From Hyphomicrobiales bacterium (GTDB taxonomy: Bacteria; Pseudomonadota; Alphaproteobacteria; Rhizobiales; JAKIUO01), in contig JALXEI010000015.1 in assembly GCA_027069645.1 (NCBI GenBank), positions 1 through 9,015 on the forward strand: a DNA stretch of 9,015 nucleotides. The letters run 5' to 3'. Below the pieces are notes generated by a model. That model searched no databases. It was given only the letters and a program-made list of their open reading frames with translations, and was not told the DNA's origin. Positions 6,903 to 9,015 of the stretch are shown piece after piece (position 1 is the first letter of the stretch; each line of letters opens with the position of its first letter). The position numbers and the translations under genes are program-made.

Positions 6903-7001
6903 CATGCGCAACTTTTGTCAGAAGGGAATATAATCAGGTTCGCGAAACAGATCCTCTCCTCCATGCCCGGGAACGCCCCCCGGAATACAACTGCTACAAA
7001 C

Positions 7002-7035
7002 AAAAAAAACCGGCGGCTCCTTGCGGAACCACCGG
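7002..7035 (-). terminator. Rho-independent terminator of the membrane/coiled-coil gene
   Basis: On the minus strand CCGGTGGTTCC (7035-7025), a GCAA tetraloop and GGAGCCGCCGG (7020-7010) form an 11-bp stem, fully paired if two G-U wobbles are allowed, followed by eight Ts (7009-7002). On the plus strand the same positions become C-A mismatches, so the terminator works for the minus strand only. It sits 50 bp after the stop at 7085. Confidence 0.9.
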
Positions 7036-7044
7036 CCTTGTCAA

Positions 7045-7081
7045 CATTGATTGCTCAATGCAGCCTGATTTGGCATATGCC
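7045..7081 (-). other. Extra palindromes in the 3' untranslated segment
   Basis: Between the stop at 7085 and the terminator are two further palindromes: CATTGA-TTGC-TCAATG (7045-7060), a perfect 6-bp stem with 4-nt loop, and GGCATATGCC (7072-7081), a 10-bp perfect palindrome. Together with the terminator the short 3' end could fold into a chain of hairpins. Whether this matters for stability or is chance cannot be told. Confidence 0.4.
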
Positions 7082-7084
7082 CGG

Positions 7085-8356
7085 CTAGGCTGAAGCCGCC
7101 ATCAATCTTCCATTGGAAGAATTGTTGACCTCCGTTGACACATCATTCGATTTTAGTTTGACATTTATGTACCTTATACGACCTGCGATTTTGGCTTTCT
7201 GAATGCCTGTTTCGCCGAACTGACGACCAAAGGCCGGCAGTGTCATTGGTTCCTTGTTGCGGGACTCGGCCCAGGAACAATAGTCTTCATACAAAGCGGA
7301 AGCTGTAATACTCGTTCCATCCTGCATTTCGATACGATCAACATAATAGTCCTTCAGTTCGTTTGATGAAATCAGAGGCACAGTTGGCCTTCTGCTCGGA
7401 ACGTTGTCATTGGCAACAGGAGCCGGTCTGGCTTCAACTGCCGGTTTTGTAACAACGCGTTTTTCAGGTTTGGCTTCAACCTTTTTCTCCGTCTTCGCGG
7501 CAACAGCTTCAACTTCAGCTTGCGCTTTGGCTTCGGCTTTTGCCTTGATACGGCGTGCTTTGGCTTTGTCGCCACCAAGGACAACGAAGAAACCAAGACC
7601 CGAACCAATCTCGACCAGCATGGAAAGAAGTACAACAAGTCCGAGTTTGACTTTTTCTGCACTCAATCCGGTGAGCTCGCTGAGAATGGCCTGCTGTGGA
7701 TCAGCAGTCGTTACAGCACTGGTGCTCGTGTGCTCGAGTTTACGAGAAAGCATTGCTTTTTCGGCTTCGAGCTTTTCTGCATTCTTCGCGATAGCAAGTT
7801 CCTTGCGAAGATTGAGCACCTGATCGCCATATTTGCGGGAATACCAGCTGGTGTTGGTGAAGTTTTTCGTCACCTGACCAATGGTTTTGCCGCGGAAGCG
7901 ACCTTTTTTAATGCGTTTGTTGATAATCGCATTAATGTCTGCATCGACTTCTGCAACCGAACGATGCTGGGGAATCCACCCGAGCTTCGTGTTCACAGCC
8001 TTCAACCGGTCACGCAAATCGGCGTACTGCGTTGCCGCAATCGTCCGTTCGCCCACCGTATCGGCGCGGTTATGAGCCGCAAAACCGAGAGATGAAGTCA
8101 GTGAATAGGCTGTGCAGATGGTCCACACAAGGATGCCGGCGGCTGCCTGCATCCATGACCGATGCTTGAGGGCATATAAAACCAGAAAAGGAATTAACGC
8201 CTTCAGGATATCGGCCCCGACGCTACCCGCGCCAAGGATATAACTTTCCTGCACAGTTTTTCCCAAACTGTACCCGAAAGTGAAATTCATCGAGGCTGAA
8301 ACGAGTAATAACACGCTCGCCGCGACGACTCCTACTGTACCTAGAGCATATCTCAT
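7085..8356 (-). CDS. Membrane protein with coiled coil and C-terminal primase-tail-like winged-helix domain
   Basis: The product has 423 residues. Hydrophobic segments lie at about 5-27, 40-63 and 70-93. A long charged helical region follows (about 103-215), likely coiled coil, with a fourth membrane segment at 236-260 (GLVVLLSMLVEIGSGLGFFV). A linker rich in Lys, Ala and Glu turning Pro-rich (262-325) leads to a compact C-terminal domain (about 330-403). That domain, with LYEDYCSWAESRNKEPMTLP at 355-374, then FGRQFGETGI, then a basic strand and RYINVKL, resembles the winged-helix tail of P4/D5-type phage and plasmid primases. The N-terminal part, including SMNFTFGYSLG, AGSVGADILKALIPF and AYSLTSSLGFAAHNR, looks like an uncharacterised family I associate with alphaproteobacteria; this is from memory and unverified. 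The start ATG has a strong GGAGGGAG 4 nt before it. It appears monocistronic with its own terminator. I infer a membrane-tethered protein whose C-terminus could touch nucleic acid in the cytoplasm; the function is unknown. Confidence 0.85.
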   Translation of the reverse strand: MRYALGTVGVVAASVLLLVSASMNFTFGYSLGKTVQESYILGAGSVGADILKALIPFLVLYALKHRSWMQAAAGILVWTICTAYSLTSSLGFAAHNRADTVGERTIAATQYADLRDRLKAVNTKLGWIPQHRSVAEVDADINAIINKRIKKGRFRGKTIGQVTKNFTNTSWYSRKYGDQVLNLRKELAIAKNAEKLEAEKAMLSRKLEHTSTSAVTTADPQQAILSELTGLSAEKVKLGLVVLLSMLVEIGSGLGFFVVLGGDKAKARRIKAKAEAKAQAEVEAVAAKTEKKVEAKPEKRVVTKPAVEARPAPVANDNVPSRRPTVPLISSNELKDYYVDRIEMQDGTSITASALYEDYCSWAESRNKEPMTLPAFGRQFGETGIQKAKIAGRIRYINVKLKSNDVSTEVNNSSNGRLMAASA

Positions 8357-8427
8357 AATGCTCCCTCCGTATTACTGTTGGCACAACCTGGTACCAGACA
8401 GACCACGAGATTTTACTTGAATGAGGT

Positions 8428-8459
8428 CGTTACGAACAGTCATTGACTGATAAGTAACG
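8428..8459. promoter_or_regulatory. Nested palindrome upstream of the membrane/coiled-coil gene
   Basis: CGTTAC (8428-8433) pairs with GTAACG (8454-8459). Inside it CAGTCA (8437-8442) and TGACTG (8444-8449) form a perfect palindrome around one T. It could be a two-part operator or, in the mRNA leader, a hairpin with a 3/4-nt internal loop. It lies 72-103 bp before the start codon at 8356. Confidence 0.45.
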
Positions 8460-8697
8460 GTTCGGCCAAAAACAGTTTTTTCGGAAAGAATGTGAGCCCT
8501 TGTCGACAAATTCACCTGGTTTGCGATTATTCCCTGATAATCTTTCTCCCGCATCGGGCTGGTGATTGTTCGTACATCTCACGATGCATTTGATAACAGC
8601 AACCTGAAGCAACACACTTTTGGCATTACAAACAAGCGACAAATTACCGGAGCACCTCAAACCGAAAAACACGCAATACAGAGGATACACTGACCGT

Positions 8698-8726
8698 CCT
8701 CAGCTATCGACTATGATCAGTTGAGG
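8698..8726. repeat. Short inverted repeat
   Basis: CCTCAGCT (8698-8705) and AGTTGAGG (8719-8726) pair over 8 bp with one G-T wobble on the plus strand, around a 13-nt loop. A T6 run lies on its 5' side on the minus strand, the wrong side for a terminator of the gene at the right edge. Confidence 0.4.
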
Positions 8727-8817
8727 TAAAAAACCCGTAAACATTCCCGCAAACGGTGCCCCGAAATGGACCGACATTGCCTGTCTTGCCCGCAGGCCGG
8801 GGGCCAGGGCGGCAAAA

Positions 8818-9015
8818 TTATATTTTTGCTGACGGGTTCGAGACTTTCAGATCGAGTCGATATCCTTCCCCGGTGCGGGCAAGGTCCCCGGTGCCGATAT
8901 TGAATTCAGCCTCCTGTCCGCCAGCGGGTACAGCCCTTGCCGTGTAGCTGCCATCAGCATTGCGCCGGAGCCTGACGCGCACTTCCATATCGTCGGGACC
9001 GCTGTTGTCGCCAAT
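8818..9015 (-). CDS. Unidentified protein, C-terminal 65 residues (5' end outside window)
   Basis: On the minus strand one frame is open from the window edge to a TAA at 8820-8818. It encodes 65 residues containing DDMEVRVRLRRNADGSYTAR, later GGQEAEFNIGTGDLA and a final YRLDLKVSNPSAKI. The alternating hydrophobic/polar pattern suggests beta strands, as at the end of an extracellular, surface or phage-structural protein, but I do not recognise a family. No Cys or membrane segment is seen. The competing plus-strand frame at 8756-8947 has low-complexity, Pro/Arg-rich content typical of an antisense shadow. The gene reads toward the membrane/coiled-coil gene, 461 bp away. Confidence 0.6.
   Translation of the reverse strand: MGDNSGPDDMEVRVRLRRNADGSYTARAVPAGGQEAEFNIGTGDLARTGEGYRLDLKVSNPSAKI

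Larger units (their letters stand above)
6717..7001. other. Upstream region of the small-protein/pcs/fliQ-fliR-flhB run
   Basis: About 285 bp without a credible gene. It should hold the promoter for the minus-strand run. It is AT-rich around 6780-6825, with an ATATATT box on the minus strand near 6815 that could be a -10, though I see no good -35 at the right distance. It also contains the palindrome at 6788-6800 and the CtrA-like site at 6888-6902. A 78-codon minus-strand frame here begins inside the neighbouring terminator's T run and is discounted. Confidence 0.55.
8357..8817. other. Non-coding region upstream of the membrane/coiled-coil gene
   Basis: This 461-bp stretch holds the ribosome-binding site of the downstream gene, the nested palindrome at 8428-8459, a 10-bp palindrome TTGTCGACAA (8500-8509) and the hairpin at 8698-8726. 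Two short minus-strand frames (8372-8554 and 8430-8690) overlap here; neither has convincing support. I find no good sigma70 promoter pair and no strong terminator after the partial gene at the right edge. Confidence 0.55.

Noticed and set aside
6767..7003. 78-codon minus-strand frame between the terminator and the small secreted protein gene
   Set aside because: The start is a TTG inside the terminator's T run, without a ribosome-binding site, and the protein shows no family features.
8372..8554. 60-codon minus-strand frame ending 15 bp before the membrane/coiled-coil gene
   Set aside because: Amino-acid composition is not absurd, but there is no Shine-Dalgarno before its ATG, no recognisable motif, and it covers the nested palindrome; a leader region is the simpler reading.
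8430..8690. 86-codon minus-strand frame with GTG start and a GAGG upstream
   Set aside because: Cys-rich, irregular composition, no motif, and it overlaps the other short frame and the palindrome; coding is unlikely.
8756..8947. Plus-strand 63-codon frame at the right edge
   Set aside because: Pro/Arg/Ser-rich shadow of the minus-strand partial gene, with no ribosome-binding site of note.

Overview
The window looks like chromosomal DNA of a motile alphaproteobacterium with moderate GC content. The indications are a phosphatidylcholine synthase of the Pcs type, an outer-membrane porin of the Omp25/Omp31 style, a compact flagellar export-gate cluster, and a membrane/coiled-coil protein of a kind I associate with alphaproteobacteria. 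No genus can be named from the sequence alone. I see no insertion sequence, integrase, CRISPR array, rRNA or tRNA gene.

Layout. The left edge carries the 3' end of a GNAT acetyltransferase, the only plus-strand gene. After it come a palindromic repeat-like element and a strong bidirectional terminator (559-593), which also serves the convergent outer-membrane porin gene (696-1532, minus). A 443-bp non-coding gap follows, then gltX (glutamyl-tRNA synthetase, minus), with a candidate promoter just upstream.

The centre is a tightly packed minus-strand run. In transcription order it is a small secreted protein (6716-6324), pcs (start overlapping the previous stop as TGATG), fliQ, fliR and flhB, with gaps of 34, 15 and 13 bp from pcs onward. 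This puts a membrane-lipid enzyme and a small envelope protein at the head of the operon-like run for the flagellar type III export gate. fliP, the usual partner of fliQ, is absent from this stretch. Upstream of the run are a perfect 13-bp palindrome and a near-match to the CtrA consensus.

The right part, behind a classic minus-strand terminator (7002-7035), holds a 423-residue protein with about four membrane segments, a long coiled coil, a Lys/Ala/Glu-rich linker and a C-terminal domain that resembles the winged-helix tail of phage/plasmid primases. A 461-bp non-coding region with a 32-bp nested palindrome lies upstream of it. The window ends in the 3' end of an unrecognised minus-strand gene.

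How the parts work together: FliQ, FliR and FlhB build the inner-membrane export gate and its substrate-specificity switch. Pcs makes phosphatidylcholine in the same membrane. GltX is housekeeping. The most interesting undescribed items are the membrane-tethered putative nucleic-acid-binding protein and the small secreted protein coupled to Pcs.
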